Source of the DNA: Dentipellis sp. KUC8613
Taxonomy: Eukaryota; Basidiomycota; Agaricomycetes; Russulales; Hericiaceae
Direction: 5' to 3'
NCBI GenBank assembly: GCA_002286715.1
Contig: NSJX01000022.1
Span: 105,770 to 169,769 of the forward strand
DNA: 64,000 nucleotides
Below, one piece after another: positions 1 through 12,223 of the stretch; positions within the stretch are counted from its first letter, which is position 1; every line of letters begins with the position of its first letter. A model generated the notes under the pieces. It was not told where the DNA came from, searched no databases, and saw nothing but the letters and a program-made list of their open reading frames with translations. Both the position numbers and the translations under genes were made by a program.

Positions 1-338
1 GACAATTGTTTGTGAGCTCACTTTCAGCTATATTTCCGCGGCATAAGTGCAACGAATGGACGTCAGGATGAATAGTGCGTACCGAGAAGATCCCGCCATA
101 TTGTCGCGCCCATTCCGTGAATCTGCATGAGCATAAATTGACGATGGCGGCGAGAGGGGGGAATGATGAGCACGTACTTGAGATGAGAATAGCTCTTCGG
201 AAATTGATGAATGTTGCCCAGGATAGGGAATGTCGGAGGGCCGGGAGGTAACCTGCGCTCTCGTCGACCGATGGACCGAGCATAAAATAAAGCAAGCAGG
301 AAAAGGGCCAAAGAGGCGTAGAGGATGAGAGGCGACAT
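1..338 (-). CDS. Cytochrome P450 (copy 1), 5' part only, cut by window edge
   Basis: This is the amino-terminal part of a microsomal P450 monooxygenase; the rest lies left of the window. The first exon encodes a hydrophobic membrane anchor, then basic residues (GRRERR) and the proline-rich hinge LPPGPP followed by ILGNIHQFP. A short intron follows, then a mini-exon (about 86-125) encoding FTEWARQYGGIFS, another intron, and the start of an exon encoding LKVSSQTIV. The same exon pattern occurs in the four other P450 copies here. I start at the ATG at 338 because the anchor begins there, as in the paralogues, and a TATA-like box lies about 33 bp upstream. The hinge and tryptophan motif resemble fungal CYP504-like class E enzymes (inference); substrate unknown. 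Confidence 0.88.
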
Positions 339-370
339 TTCGATGTGCAACGTGAGCTCAAGGTGGGGCC

Positions 371-379
371 CTATATAGG
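371..379 (-). promoter_or_regulatory. TATA-like box of P450 copy 1
   Basis: CTATATAGG, nearly palindromic, lies about 33 bp upstream of the ATG of P450 copy 1. P450 copies 2, 4 and 5 also have a TATA-like word 30-50 bp before their start codons, which supports it. Confidence 0.5.
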
Positions 380-1673
380 TGCTCTACCACCAGAGAAGAT
401 GGGTCGTTGGCCCAGCTAGACACCTGATCTCTCCCATGCTCAAATGGATCGTGTAGACAATCCCGTCCAGGCAACGGCTGGCTAGGTCTGCCCTCCCGCT
501 GGTAAGACATCAATGACACATGGTGCCTAAGGCCGTGCCCTGGATACCACTGGTCCATAGAATCGACTGGACACAAGCTGCCAGTGATGAACAACTGTCA
601 GGAGACCAAGTATCACCGAATATGAAAGGCATTTCTGCCACGAACGACAAGGTACGTCTCCTGTATCTTCGATAATGCCCTGTACCGTCCTGCGGTTTTC
701 TCTTCCGACTCTCGTGCGCCCTGGGAGTATAGCACGAGGACCACAGGTAAATTGTAGTCAAGCTAGTGTAAGTCCTTGGTACCTTGGTTAGAACAAACAC
801 CGGTCGTGGACGCATGCGGCAGCCGGACTCTAATTTTGACAATGTAGTCAAAAGGTTGATGTAACTGATATCGCCAAGGCATTGGTTCACTCATCTGGTC
901 CACCAGCGCGGAGAGGGAGTAAAAGGAGAAAGAAGTGAAGTCTTAGGTACTCACAGTTCCCACTCGCTGCGCATCAGTCTTCTAGTGGCTTCTGGTTTCG
1001 AAAGGCTAGCTTCGGGGTTGCTGTCATTCGTTGGGAAAATAAATCTGATTTCTATGACATCGTGTGTATCTTGCGGTGCCGGAACTATGATAAACATAGC
1101 AAACTGATGTGGAGGTGCAGTATGATTCAACAAGGACCACGCAACAATGACGAAACGAATTACTAACGTAACGCCCCCGCATGCCATTGCGCAACTCAAT
1201 CCCGAGCTTCCGTGGAAAAAGAGGACTGCATTGTCAAAGGTTATGAGCATTAGAAAACTGGAATGGAGCCCGGAGTTGTGTCAGCATATAGCCTGCAGAT
1301 AAACGAGAATCGTGAGCACACCATGTCATCATGATGGGTCAGATAGCTTGACTCCTGACCGCAACCTCTGCCAGGCGGCAGAAAAGTAAACGCCATTCTA
1401 CCAGAGCGCTAGGGCGGGAGTCGTGAACGCGTCCGCGGTCCGTACCTAGGCGAAACATTACGAGTTGAGTTCCCGATACATACGGGCTCCCAATAGTCGA
1501 ACTGCTCCTTGGAGGAGAGAATGCCGGAGTACAGCAAAGCGGGAAACCTAAGAGTGGTCAAGGTCGGGAGATAGATGGCACGACCTGACATTAGATGCAA
1601 CATTGTTCAAGTATCGGATCATGAGTGATACCTCAGAACTAATTATACTTCTCTCTCACAGATCGTGTATATC
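380..1673. other. Intergenic, nothing recognised
   Basis: This 1.3-kb stretch separates the tandem P450 copies 1 and 2. It would hold the promoter of copy 1 and the terminator of copy 2. I found only short open frames without recognisable motifs on either strand. Confidence 0.5.
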
Positions 1674-3894
1674 TTATGCAAGGTCGTTTGACGCGAATTC
1701 CTCCTCGAATAGTTCATAAACACTCCTTGCGTCCACGAAATTTCGCTCGATTATCGTCGCCCGAGCGACGCCACGCGGTTGAATGTCGCAGACAAATCGC
1801 AAAGGGGTGAGTGTCGCGCCCTGGCAGAGGATGATCAGGTTTGTGCCTTTAGCTCGATGGATCGAGGCATCTTACTTGCATGTAGCCATTGATGTCAGGT
1901 AGCCTCGGCTCTTTTGTAGCAGGATCGATGGCGTGTTTAAAGTCGAATGCCCAGAGGAAATTCATCACATTCGTCTTCTGGATGAGCGGGAATCGTGAGA
2001 TGACCAAAACTATCGCTGCAACAGAAAACTTACTAGAGAAGACTTCGCCAAGTGAATCCCAACACACGATCGCTGGGAATGTTCATTGGGCGTATCAGTA
2101 TATGATACTGCTGGATGATCTGATGCGCCATAGGGGACTCACGCGTCCGAAGCCAAAAGTCACATCCCAGTCAGAATCGTTTGCCCTCTCATCCAAACCC
2201 GCCTTGCTCCGACGCTCAGGCACGATAAACCTGTCGGGATCGAAGCGGTCAGGGTGATCAAACACCTCGGAATCATGATTCATAGCCCCTGCAAGGATTA
2301 TGAGAAACGCCTTGATGCAGGGGCGAAGAAAGACAGACAGATGTTTACGATGATGGTAGAGTCCTTCGGAATCAAGTAACTATCCACCTTGAAGGCGGGT
2401 CTCGTGAGGAATTTCGACCGTCCGAAATAATAACGAATACGCCACTTACTACTTCATCTACGGTGCTGTGATGCGGGAATCCCATCTGTAGCGGAGGTCT
2501 CATGCGGAAAACCTGTTCATACATCATCTCAATACCATATAGCACAGGTGAATCGGTCATTTACATACCTCACTCATAACCGCCTGCACGTACGGTAGAC
2601 TCTCAAAGTCTTCGAGAGTAGGTGCCCGATCTTCCCCGATGACTTCATCGATCTCGTGCTGCGCTTTCGATTGTACCTCCGGGTGGTTCACCATCAACAA
2701 CACGAAATGCAGGAGGTATGTCGCAGTTGTCTCTGTCCCGCCTTCCATCAGGATTCCGCAGGTGTACCTATAGAAGACGATATGAACGCATGGTCAGAGA
2801 TTTGAGAATGAATTGAGCCCACGCTGCGGTTTCCCTATCGATCCCGTACTTGTCCAAATTAGCAATAAAGTCTTCGAGAAAGCTTCCATTGCACTGATCC
2901 GCTGCGACGCGACGTTCACAGCTCTCTAGCAGGCCGAAATATAGCTGACGTTGAAGCATGCGCACGTTCCGTGCGATTGTTTTCCAACGTGCCCAGTACT
3001 CCGGAACGTACTTCAATATGGGAAAGATGTCGACCGGCGGGTGTGCCGTCGGCTCCATCAACCCCGTCCATTCGTGAATGAACTCATTGAAGCCGACGAC
3101 AATTGGACTGCTGGTACTTGGCGAGCGTACGCCAGCAAGAATAGAGGTTATGACTGAACTCGTGTAACGGGTCACATGGTCGTAGAATTGCTACGACGGT
3201 CCGATGAGATCAGTTATGCACAAGTGGAATTTATGCTCACCTCAGGCTGTTTCAGAAAGTCGTACATCAACTGCGTGGCTTCTGCGCTCTGGATCGGCAG
3301 ATGTCTATCGCATGCATCTTTACTGAGCATATTGTACGAAAGGCGTCTCACACGCCTCAGGTCCTGTGCTGGAAGCGAGATACGAACTCGCAGTGAGCAC
3401 GGTCCATCCACAGACTACCAGGAGACGCACAATATTGCATGAGGACCATGTTCCGCGAGCCTGTGACGAGCTCGCCAAAGTGGCTCGGTGGTCGACCAGA
3501 GGTCGATAGGCCTTTCGCTTCCAGCAGCTCACGGACAATTCGCTTGTCGGAGACTGCAATGATGGTTTGCGAGCTCACTTTCAGCTGGGTTTTCGCAGAA
3601 TAAGTATGGCAGATGGACGTCAAGAGATATGGCGCGCACCGAGAAGATCCCACCATATTGTCGTGCCCATTCCGTGAATCTGTATGTGCGTAAATCAGCG
3701 ATGCGTAAACGAAGAGAGAAGCTAGACGCGTACTTTAGATGAGGAAAGCTCTTGGGAAACTGATGAATGTTGCCCAGAATGGGGAGTGTTGGAGGACCGG
3801 GAGGCAACCCGTGCTCTCGACGACCTAAGGATCGAGCGTAAAACAAACCAAGCAGAAGCAGAGCCAAAAAGGCGTAGAAGATGAGATATGGCAT
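1674..3894 (-). CDS. Cytochrome P450 (copy 2), apparently intact
   Basis: Complete multi-exon P450. In order on the minus strand: membrane anchor and LPPGPP hinge (exon 1, 3734-3894), FTEWARQYGG mini-exon, a KVSSQTI/SGRPPSHFG exon, the conserved HLPIQSAEATQLMYDFLK exon, a long helical exon with AHPPVDIFPILKYVPE, the I-helix GGTETTAT (oxygen activation), the K-helix ExxR as EVFR across an intron, the FDPDRF meander, GFGR, then a 39-nt mini-exon (2034-2072) with the heme-ligand Cys in RSCVG, and NVMNFLWAFDF. The last exon ends at TAA 1674-1676. All diagnostic P450 elements are present and the splice sites fit. It is closest to copy 3 (shared HLAKSSL and NVMNFLWAFDF). Likely ER-bound and reductase-dependent; substrate unknown. 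Confidence 0.9.
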
Positions 3895-3927
3895 TTTCTT
3901 GTTCCATGTGAGCACGCTGAGGCGGTT

Positions 3928-3937
3928 CCTTAAATAG
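3928..3937 (-). promoter_or_regulatory. TATA-like box of P450 copy 2
   Basis: On the minus strand this reads CTATTTAAGG, about 34 bp upstream of the ATG at 3894, matching the spacing seen for the other P450 copies. Confidence 0.4.
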
Positions 3938-5402
3938 ATGTTCTATCGCCGTAGGAAAAGGCCCAGCTTTGACTCATGGTCCACAAATCTCGTGTCTATA
4001 TGAGTAAGGCCAACAATCTCGTGGAGACATCCCATGGCGTCCGAAAGCCGTGATCTGGAGGTTAGTTGTGAATGGAGTCGACTGAATGCAAGCGGGTTGT
4101 GCCACGTTGTCATTGAACATGCCAAGCTCCTTTGCCACCGATTAGAAGTAAGTATGCATATCCTGTATCCTCAGAAGAGACCCCGTACCGTTCAAGAATA
4201 CTCTCAGCCCCTGCAGGAGCGATTGTCTTCTTGCTCCAAATGGTGATCATGCGAGCGTAACGCCCTGGTGTCCTTGTGACAATCGACTCCAGCGTGCAAT
4301 GCATGCGATGAACGGACCGTGATATATCACCGCATTGAATGAGCTGATGTAACAAACGATTTGACGATGGAAGAATTGGGGTGTGCATATGATCAAAAGG
4401 CTACCGCCATGGGAGTGAAGGGGAAGGGAAACGATCATCCAATTGAACTCTGGGGTACTCACGAGTGTTCACTGACTACATGTCAGTGCATAGGTGAGTT
4501 CTCATCTCGTACGACTAGCTCAGCTTTACTCGGTGGAACCGCTGCTATTCGTCGTCAAAAAACATTTGATGTCTCTGGTATCATTCATTGCGGGTCCGGT
4601 AGTATGATGACCGTCACCAACTTGATCTTGAGCTGCAGGGTAGAATTCAACTGGGAACCACGCAGGAATGATTGCACATGTTACTGACCTTGTGCCTCCA
4701 CACATCGTCGCGCATTTCAGACCTCATTCTTGAAGTTTGAAAGATGTTGTAACGGAAGAGCATACTCCATCCGGGCATTTGAAAGTACGTACAATTGATC
4801 ATAACTCTTGCTCCTTACGAACGCGGCGCAGAGGGAACGATGGCCGGTGCCGCGGCGCGAATGACCCTGACTATACACCAGGGTCGCCCGAGATCAGCAC
4901 ATCCAGTGGCGTGAGGTCATGTAGATGGAGATACTCACGGATATCCGCGAATAAGAACCCCGCATATCCAAATTGCACAGTCAGATTGAATCTAAGTCGA
5001 AAATTAACATCTGCTTTCTTCCTTTAAATACCAACGTCTCACGCGTACCTCCAAGGTGCTCAAAGCTTTCGACGACATTAGTTCTGTCCGTGGCGATGAT
5101 GCGGTCCACGTCTCGGACAATGTACTGGTTTGTCCTGCTGGTGTGGCATGTTAGTAAGTGGAGCGACGGCCTGCTGAAATACCCATGGAGCGTTGTGTCT
5201 CGAGAGAAACTATGAATGTGTAACGCCCAGAAGATTGAGATGAACATCAAGATTGACGAACGACAGGACATCCGAATTCAAGCTGCGCCATGAGCCAGCC
5301 CATGCGGCTATATGCTGATATTCTGCCAACCATATTGTCCTCGCAGACACAATAAAGGGACACTGGATCACAAATAAGGAACGTGGAACGTAGCTCCAAG
5401 CT
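3938..5402. other. Intergenic, nothing recognised
   Basis: This 1.5-kb region lies upstream of P450 copy 2 and downstream of the DUF6533-type gene, both on the minus strand. Short open frames exist on both strands, but none has recognisable motifs or a coherent exon chain. Confidence 0.5.
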
Positions 5403-7106
5403 TCAAACATTCTGAACGCGTCCTAGAGGCAAATTCACTGCGATTTCGGGTGGGGGGATGGATGGGTATTGTGTCGTGTGCCGCTGACGGCAGCGGATGT
5501 TGAATATGAGACGGTCGCCCATCACGCATGCCATCGACGAGACGAACGCGATCGGGAGCTCTAGGACTTCCTGATATCGCACAGATACCGCGTCAGCCAC
5601 GATATTTGCGTGCGGAGATTGTATTGCACGCACCGGTTTGAATATCCAAAGGAGTATATTCATCGCGTACGCCATAGCCATCCTGAGGGAAAATAAGCCG
5701 ACGTCAGCTGAATACAACCGCATCAGACAACAGGTGAATCCGTACACGAGGAAATAGATGACAGAATCGCACACCAGATTGCGCAGGAACATAGGCGCAA
5801 GAGAAGATGTGGGCGATATGTACCCGACCTCGCGGATCCACCTCACCACCGCCAGCACGACAAGGAGCGTCTCCAGCAGATATACTGGAATAAAGTACGC
5901 AGAAAAGAAGAGGGGCGCCTTACTCGGCACGCAGAATTTGCGGCCGGGGATTTCCATGACGGTCACTAGTCCAAACGAGGAGGATTTATGAGTAAAGGTG
6001 TAACACGTATCATATGGAGTGCAAAGACAACCTGAGATCTGCCGCAAGGCCTCGCGCACGATCACGGTGCATGAGATCATAGACAGTCCAAAGGCAACGA
6101 ACATCGTGATAGTCACGATACGATCGTTGAGATACATAGCCCGAAGGCGCAGTATCAACAGCACTGATTTCAAGATCGTCAAGTGATGCATGCGAGGACG
6201 AGATATATCCTTACCTTGTGCTATAGCAATCATTGCAAAGACGGCCGTCCAGCTCTGCCATTGGATCCAAAAGTGACCTGCCAAGCGGCAAATAAGTTTG
6301 AGTTTGGGTATTATGGGAAGAAGGGTAAATTCACAGCTATACGTAGGTGGACATGTCCAGGTTGGCGAAGCTGATGGACACGGAATGACAGAGAAATAGA
6401 TGAAGAACGTACAACTATAGTCGGAGGCGTTAGGGTGATTCTGCGCACAACAAAAGCGCATACACGCACCGATTGCGAAAGTCCGTCCGATACAGATACT
6501 ACAAACGAACCATGAGCATATATGCGTGGTTTCGGGATGCGCACAGCCTCACTGTATGCATTGAAGCTTCGTGTGGATCGTCAGCAAAATGAGAGGAAGA
6601 CTGAGTGGAACTCATACTCACATGGCACTGAAAAGTCCGTAATAACGATTCTAGCACGTTGATCAATTAGATTTCAGAGTCGGGCATGTTACAGCACTCA
6701 CGAGAATAAATAAAGCGGTCCCCCAAGACAACCGTTCTTTCTGTGCATCGTATGTATCAGAGAGATTAGAAAAAACAAGCAGGGAATATCACGTACCCAA
6801 ATCAACTCGACCTAGTAGGAGTGCATCAGCTCGAATTCTTTTAATTGGAAAAACATTGCACCAGACCTCCTGATCAATAGTGATGACTGTAAATTGAATT
6901 CGAGTCAGACAGATCTCCAGTAAACACGGAGGAGTCAACTCACGATGGTCGAACACAATGATGATCATCGCGGCCACTGTCCCACCGCAAACACTGTAAA
7001 CACGAAGACGACATAATCGAGAAAATTACTCACACGCATTATATCTACTGGTCTGCAAATCCGTCAGGACAGCACGCAGCTCCGCATTGACAACGAACGC
7101 GTCCAT
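5403..7106 (-). CDS. DUF6533-type multi-pass membrane protein (copy a)
   Basis: A basidiomycete-specific membrane protein of unknown function, recognised from its amino-terminal DUF6533 signature. The start exon (ATG at 7106) encodes LRAVLTDLQTSRYNA. Short exons then read IIIVFDH-LITIDQE-VELIW, SWGTALFIL and NRYYGLFSA, matching the family pattern of a tyrosine- and acid-rich first helix region (YDxLLTxDxE). Downstream are QSWTAVFAMIAIAQ, a segment with LRLRAMYLNDR, several hydrophobic helices, and the carboxy-terminal GDRLIFNIR, the counterpart of the usual GSRLxxNLR motif. Introns are about 50-60 nt; one near 6010-6070 is missed if the reading frame is followed through. The stop is at 5403-5405. 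The paralogue at 39799 shares the exon structure. Family function is unknown. Confidence 0.85.
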
Positions 7107-8139
7107 TTGATGTCGGCACGGGCTGAATTGTAAAGACAGAGCGGGGACTGAAAAGAGCGGGTGCGGAGGAACGAGATGAACCTGCTAGAGAATCTAATAG
7201 TCAGTTCGCTCATATAGTGTGTGACAAAGGCAATAACGATCTGTTAGAGATACTTGAAGCGATGAGATACGAGAGGATCGATGATGGTATTTTTGGAGGT
7301 GTAGCAGCAATAAATAGATGCTAGAATGAAGGGCGGGTATCAGAATCATTGCAGGGAGATGATACATGAGATGGTGGAAGAGCAAAGTCCAGACTCCCTC
7401 GTGATCGACAAAGAGCAGTGGTCTTACATGCAACAATGAGAGTTGCAAGTCGACCGTGTATGCTTGGGAAGTCGAGACCCGTACGCGTCAGTCATCGTCC
7501 ACGTCTTGCGTGCGTGGCCAAGTCGAATCGTCCACGAGATTATTATAAATCATCCACGATTCCTCAGTTTCAAACCTTCATGCTATCGCGGTGGCCGTGT
7601 GCATTCGAGACAGCAGAGCATCAGAGTGCAAAAGCGCCTTGAAGATGAGTTTCGAGTTCTTGACGAACTGCTGTAGGAATCATGATTCGCGTGACAGTTG
7701 ATCGATGTCTACCACGATTTCGGGTCTCTAACAGACATCTCCTCGGAAAAGTTGGCAAGAAATAGGATCTTCATGGGCAGGACGAAGGGATGGGGTTGGC
7801 CGCAAGTCCTTCTGGTCGTCGCCGCATCGTAGCGGAATGCAGGCGGGCCGGCGTGTCCTTCCCCTGTAGGTATGTATTTCCCACACTCCCAACATCGTGA
7901 AATTTCTCGACTTGTTTCAACTTCGAATTCATTCACGTTTGGAAAGGTCTTCCTGGCCAGAGATCAGAATCAATGGGTGGGATGATACATTCCTCCCGGC
8001 TCAAGTGCCAAAAAACCTTCTGAACTCAGAGACGCAGCACGCTCACACGGACAAATAACACAGACGTCCACAGAAATGCTACATGTAGATCGCGAACAGA
8101 AATACAAACAGCAAATGAAAACACACAAGAACCAAAGTC
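7107..8139. other. Intergenic, nothing recognised
   Basis: Holds the promoter of the DUF6533 copy a gene and the 3' end of the eIF3g gene. I saw no convincing gene. Confidence 0.5.
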
Positions 8140-9341
8140 TACTTCTGCTCGCGAGGTTCTGTGTGCAATTGCCGTCATCAGTATCATTCGAAAATGCAGT
8201 GAGACGGTAGGGCACTTACGCGACCACTGGACGTTGAGAATAAGACTGTCGTAACCCCTCCCATGGGTCTTCTCCATCGCCCGCTGCGCAGTCGCCTTGT
8301 CCTCAAAGCTGACGAACGCAAAGCCTTTCCCGATACCCGTCTCCCTGTCACGACCGACATACACCCTCGCGACCCGTCCGAATGTGCCAAACAGATCCCG
8401 GAGATCGTTCTCCTGGGTGTCCTCCGAGATGTTGGTGACGCGCAATGTGGGCAGATCGTCTCTCGAACCGGTGCCGCGCATCGACTCGCCGGGGCCGCGG
8501 TTTCCACGCATCGATGGCGGGACGTACTTGCTTGGCGCGCCGGACGCGGCAGGCGCAGCAGGGGCCGCCGTCTCGCCATCGTCGTCGTTGCCGGCCGGGG
8601 GTGTCTCTGTGGAACACGGCGTCAGTCCAGACAGGCCGAATGTACTTAAGCACCATACCCGTGCCTTCGAGGCCAGCCAGAGAGTCCTTGTAGGGACATT
8701 TTGCGGTGAAATGGTCGCCCTTGCAGAGTCGGCAGACAACTTTGCCCGCACCGGCCTTGGCGAGGTTCGCCTTCATCGCCTTCTCCGCTGACGGCTCGGG
8801 TTCGGACGACTAAGAGCAACATAGTATGAGCGCATCACCCAAGGTCAATATGAGACTGCAGACGCACCTTGTTGCCCTGGCTCAGCTTCAGGAAAACATT
8901 TTCACCGACAGTGGTGGTCGCCCGATCCGGACCAGGTTTGTTGCCCTTCTCGTGACCGAACTTCGACCATGTTTTGCGCTCTGCGACTGCATGTTCGACA
9001 AGTGACTTCTGGAGGGTGCGCTTGGTCCGCCGTGTAATCTAGCGCTGAAGATTAGCTTGTATCTGGATCCGAAGGAAGAGCAAGCGCACCTTCACTTTCT
9101 TCCCGTCCTCGTTCACAATGTACTCGATCGTGGTGCGAACGCCGTTTTCATCGACGAAATCCTCGGCCTTGGGCTGCTCTGTAAGCCAGGTCAGCGAACA
9201 CGCAAGTCCCGGTGACTACGATTTGCAGACGTACCGAGCTCATCGACATCGTCCGCCCAGGAAGTTTTTGGTACACTATCAATGTCCTCAGCTATCGACC
9301 CTCATCGAACTCTGCAATGAGACGTACGTTTCTGTTGCCAT
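8140..9341 (-). CDS. TIF35: Translation initiation factor eIF3 subunit g
   Basis: eIF3g is a cytoplasmic subunit of initiation factor 3 that helps 43S complexes scan and reinitiate. The spliced product of roughly 300 residues starts MATETVPKTSWADDVDEL: a 14-nt first exon (9328-9341) joins across a 52-nt intron, which resolves an otherwise missing start. Then come IEYIVNEDGKKVKV, RRTKRTLQKSLVEHAVAER, a CCHC zinc knuckle (CRLCKGDHFTAKC), a low-complexity Ala/Pro linker, and a carboxy-terminal RRM with RNP2 LRVTNI and RNP1 KGFAFVSF. The final 24-nt exon ends the protein as QPREQK, with the stop at 8140-8142. Domain order and length match the family. It is divergent to the F-box gene at 9906. Confidence 0.95.
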
Positions 9342-9905
9342 CCTCGTTGTATGTGACGCTGCTCGTCGAAAGTTTTTGTGCGGTAAGCCGGGGGAACGCC
9401 ACTTTCCAGATCAAGATTCGGGATGCGGCTGTTTGTGCTTGTGGGTCCCCGTCGACTCGGTCACGTGCGCCCGCGTTCCGGCACGACCGGCCTCGAGTTC
9501 GTTGTGAAAGTCGAACATCCACTTGTATACCCACCATCTCCTACTCTTCAAGCCTCTGCGCATCTCTGCCAATGTGAGCTCGCGTCTGGCACGATATGTA
9601 GCTTGCTTCTGACTATTCTCGCTTGAATCGGTGAATCCTCCAGGCGCACCTACCAAGACGGACCGTAGCACCACGTCACGACATTCACACGAGTTTGGGT
9701 TGATGAGCAGTAGGACGAGCGGGTCAGGGAAGCTAAGGTACGCGACAGATTTTTTTTGCCTTTTGAAATACCATGGAACAGAATGTCTTCTCTAGTTCTT
9801 GACGCACCACCAGACGTTACGCGTTTCAGACAGACTGTCGGCATCGATCTCCGTTTCAGACAGGCCCAACTCATACATCGGCGACCCCTGCAATTATAGG
9901 CCACG
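9342..9905. other. Divergent intergenic region between eIF3g and F-box gene
   Basis: A 564-bp head-to-head spacer that must contain both promoters. No TATA box stands out. Open frames here are not supported by homology or splicing. Confidence 0.5.
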
Positions 9906-11455
9906 ATGGCAGGCGTGCAGTTGCCTGCCGAGATATTGACCTATATCTTCGAGCTTCTGGAGGACGACAGTATCTTCAGCCCCACACTCCCGACATGCAT
10001 GACCGAATCGTATTGGACGAAGAAGCAGGACCAATGGAGCTTGATCAACCCGAAGGAATCTATGTACTCGAAACAGCTGCAGAAGTACGCGATATTGAAG
10101 GTAAGTTGCTTCCAAATTGAGTTCCACAGTGGGCTCACGGCGACTTACGAAACCGTCAGTCAATCATCTTCACTTGCAAGTACTGGTATAAGATTGGCTA
10201 CCATCTTCTCTTCCGATGCATATTTCTGCAAGATCCAACGAAACTGCGGGGCCTCTGCTATACTCTAGATCAACATTCCTCTCTCGGCTGGTATGTAAAG
10301 CGGATACACGTGGTCCGGTTTTACGCAAGTGCAAGTCGTCGTATGACCCTGACCGACGTAGAGAACGGCCTAATATCAGTAATCCACCAGTGCCCGAATC
10401 TAGAAATCTTCACGATTGACTGGCCAATTGCGCCATCATTTCGGCCCATCGCGGACGCCTTGTGCAGCTTTTCCTGGAAATCTCTGCGCTCCGTCCATTG
10501 GTCGCTTACAATTGCATCTATCCCACGACTGATATGGGCATTGGACTCCCTTCAGAACCTCGTCTCAGCTCACCTGGAATTCGAACCCATTCCGAGCGAT
10601 AACCTCGACAGATCTATAAAGCTGGGCGCGGCATCCCGTCTTGCGCTTCATCTTCCATCTCTCGAGCAACTCTCTCTGCGAGGACTCTCCCAGGACTTTC
10701 TTGAAGAGGCTGCCGGCTGGTCTCTCCCTGCTCTGCAGAGCTTCTCATTAGACTTTGTAGCAAATAGACACGACCTCCCGGACATTCTCGACTTCCTCGA
10801 GCAACACGGCGCACAGCTGACATTCCTCGACCTGAACACGATCCCCGCCATCGACATCGCTGCCATTCTCGACCTGTGCCCCATGCTTACGACATTCTCC
10901 TTCAACCCCGACTGGCGGCTCCCCTTCCACATCGAAGCCAGCAACCCGCTCGCCACGCCCACGCTCCTGCACAACCCGCACCCGCATATCACGCACATCG
11001 GGCTGCACCAGCTGCTGCACGCGTTCATGCCGAAGCAGCTGAGCGGGATCGCGCCGCACCTGTCGGATGTCGCGACGATCCTCATCCAGCGCACGAACGA
11101 CCTGACGTTCTCGCAGCTCACGCGCACGTTCTTCCCCGCGCTCAAGGTCATCCGCGTGCTCAACCGCGTGCTGCTGGAGGGCCTCGAGCACAACGAGGGC
11201 CCGGACAAGGAGAGCGGCTGCTTCGCGCGCTGGGAGCGGTGGCACGACCAGTGTGCGCGCCAGGGGGTGCGGTTGGAGGATTGCACGGGCGCGCTGATGG
11301 GGGACTTGCCTATGGACGAGGAAGAGGAAGAGTGGGAGGAATGGGAGGACGATAGCGCGTTGCACCCGCATAATGTGGGCGAGCTCAGGGAGCTCTTGGA
11401 AGAGTGCAAGCGGATGACAACTGAGGATCCTGTTTCCCAACCTGTTGTTCATTGA
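9906..11455 (+). CDS. F-box protein with leucine-rich-repeat-like region
   Basis: Two exons (9906-10100 and 10160-11455) give 496 residues. The amino terminus LPAEILTYIFELL is a typical F-box start (binding Skp1 in an SCF ubiquitin ligase). The motif continues across the intron as IIFTCKYWYKIGYHLLFRCI, the usual F-box tail. The remainder has leucine-rich irregular repeats such as LEQLSLRGLS and LTFLDLNTIPAIDI, as in the large agaricomycete F-box/LRR family. It ends with an acidic stretch (DEEEEEWEEWEDD). The substrate cannot be predicted. The 58-nt intron has a canonical GTAAGT donor. Confidence 0.88.
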
Positions 11456-12111
11456 GCGGCATTCACGAGGCTGTCGACTTTCGGGTGAGTAGTTGATCGT
11501 GCATCTCTTTGACATTTCTATGGCTTAACTATTTTCCAGGCGAGAATTAGGCACTTCGTCGGACAAGCTATATCGTGCTGTGAGGTGAACGATTCACCTC
11601 AGCTTGTTCTACAGATGTCGGCCGGCGGCTGCAGGCTGGTCCTGGTGACCTGGATTTAGACGCGCACGTGACCGTGTATCTCGCATGACCTCGACGTGAC
11701 CTCGGTTCTCGGAACTTGCGCACGCCACTTGGCAGCGACGGTCGAGGGCGCAAAGTTCGTTGCCTAAGAACGAGGTCTCGAAGTGCTCCAGAGGTCAGAT
11801 GCACGTCTAGTGTCCGTCAGCTGCCTCGACTCCCCGGGATGCCGCCGTACGAGTTGCTCTGCGGAGGAACCCCTGGCCGCTGCCCTCTTGCTCTCAACGC
11901 ACCTATGTATTATGTCTCTGGATTGTACAGTAGAGTTTATGTCCATTGACGACTACCTATGCCATCTCCCTACTCACAGTTTCTCCAAAATGTCTATATT
12001 ACCACCTACGGACGCGTCGGCTTCAGAGTTCTCATCGTTGGTTCCGGCGTGCTCATGCCCGATCGGGCCGCCACCATACCCCACATTACGTGCCCACCCC
12101 TGCCGACCCCC
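11456..12111. other. Intergenic, nothing recognised
   Basis: 3' flank of the F-box gene and upstream region of the small cysteine-rich gene. No gene seen. Confidence 0.5.
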
Positions 12112-12119
12112 TATATAAA
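12112..12119 (+). promoter_or_regulatory. TATA box of the small cysteine-rich protein gene
   Basis: TATATAAA about 105 bp upstream of the ATG at 12224, followed by a pyrimidine-rich leader. This is one of the clearest TATA boxes in the window and fits a highly expressed gene. Confidence 0.6.
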
Positions 12120-12223
12120 CCAGGGCGTCACCTGGACTTCCTCTTTCTCAACCCCTCATCACCGCAGGTTCCCACCTAGCCCCCTTATCGACCCCATCTT
12201 CGCAGCCCTCGTCTCTCAGCACC

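Noticed and set aside
3370..3400. T-arm-like sequence on the minus strand (GCGAGTTCGTATCTCGC)
   Set aside because: No matching acceptor, D or anticodon arms; it lies in a P450 intron.
10648..11515. Two long minus-strand frames opposite the F-box gene
   Set aside because: Shadows of a GC-rich exon; Arg- or Ser-biased products without motifs.
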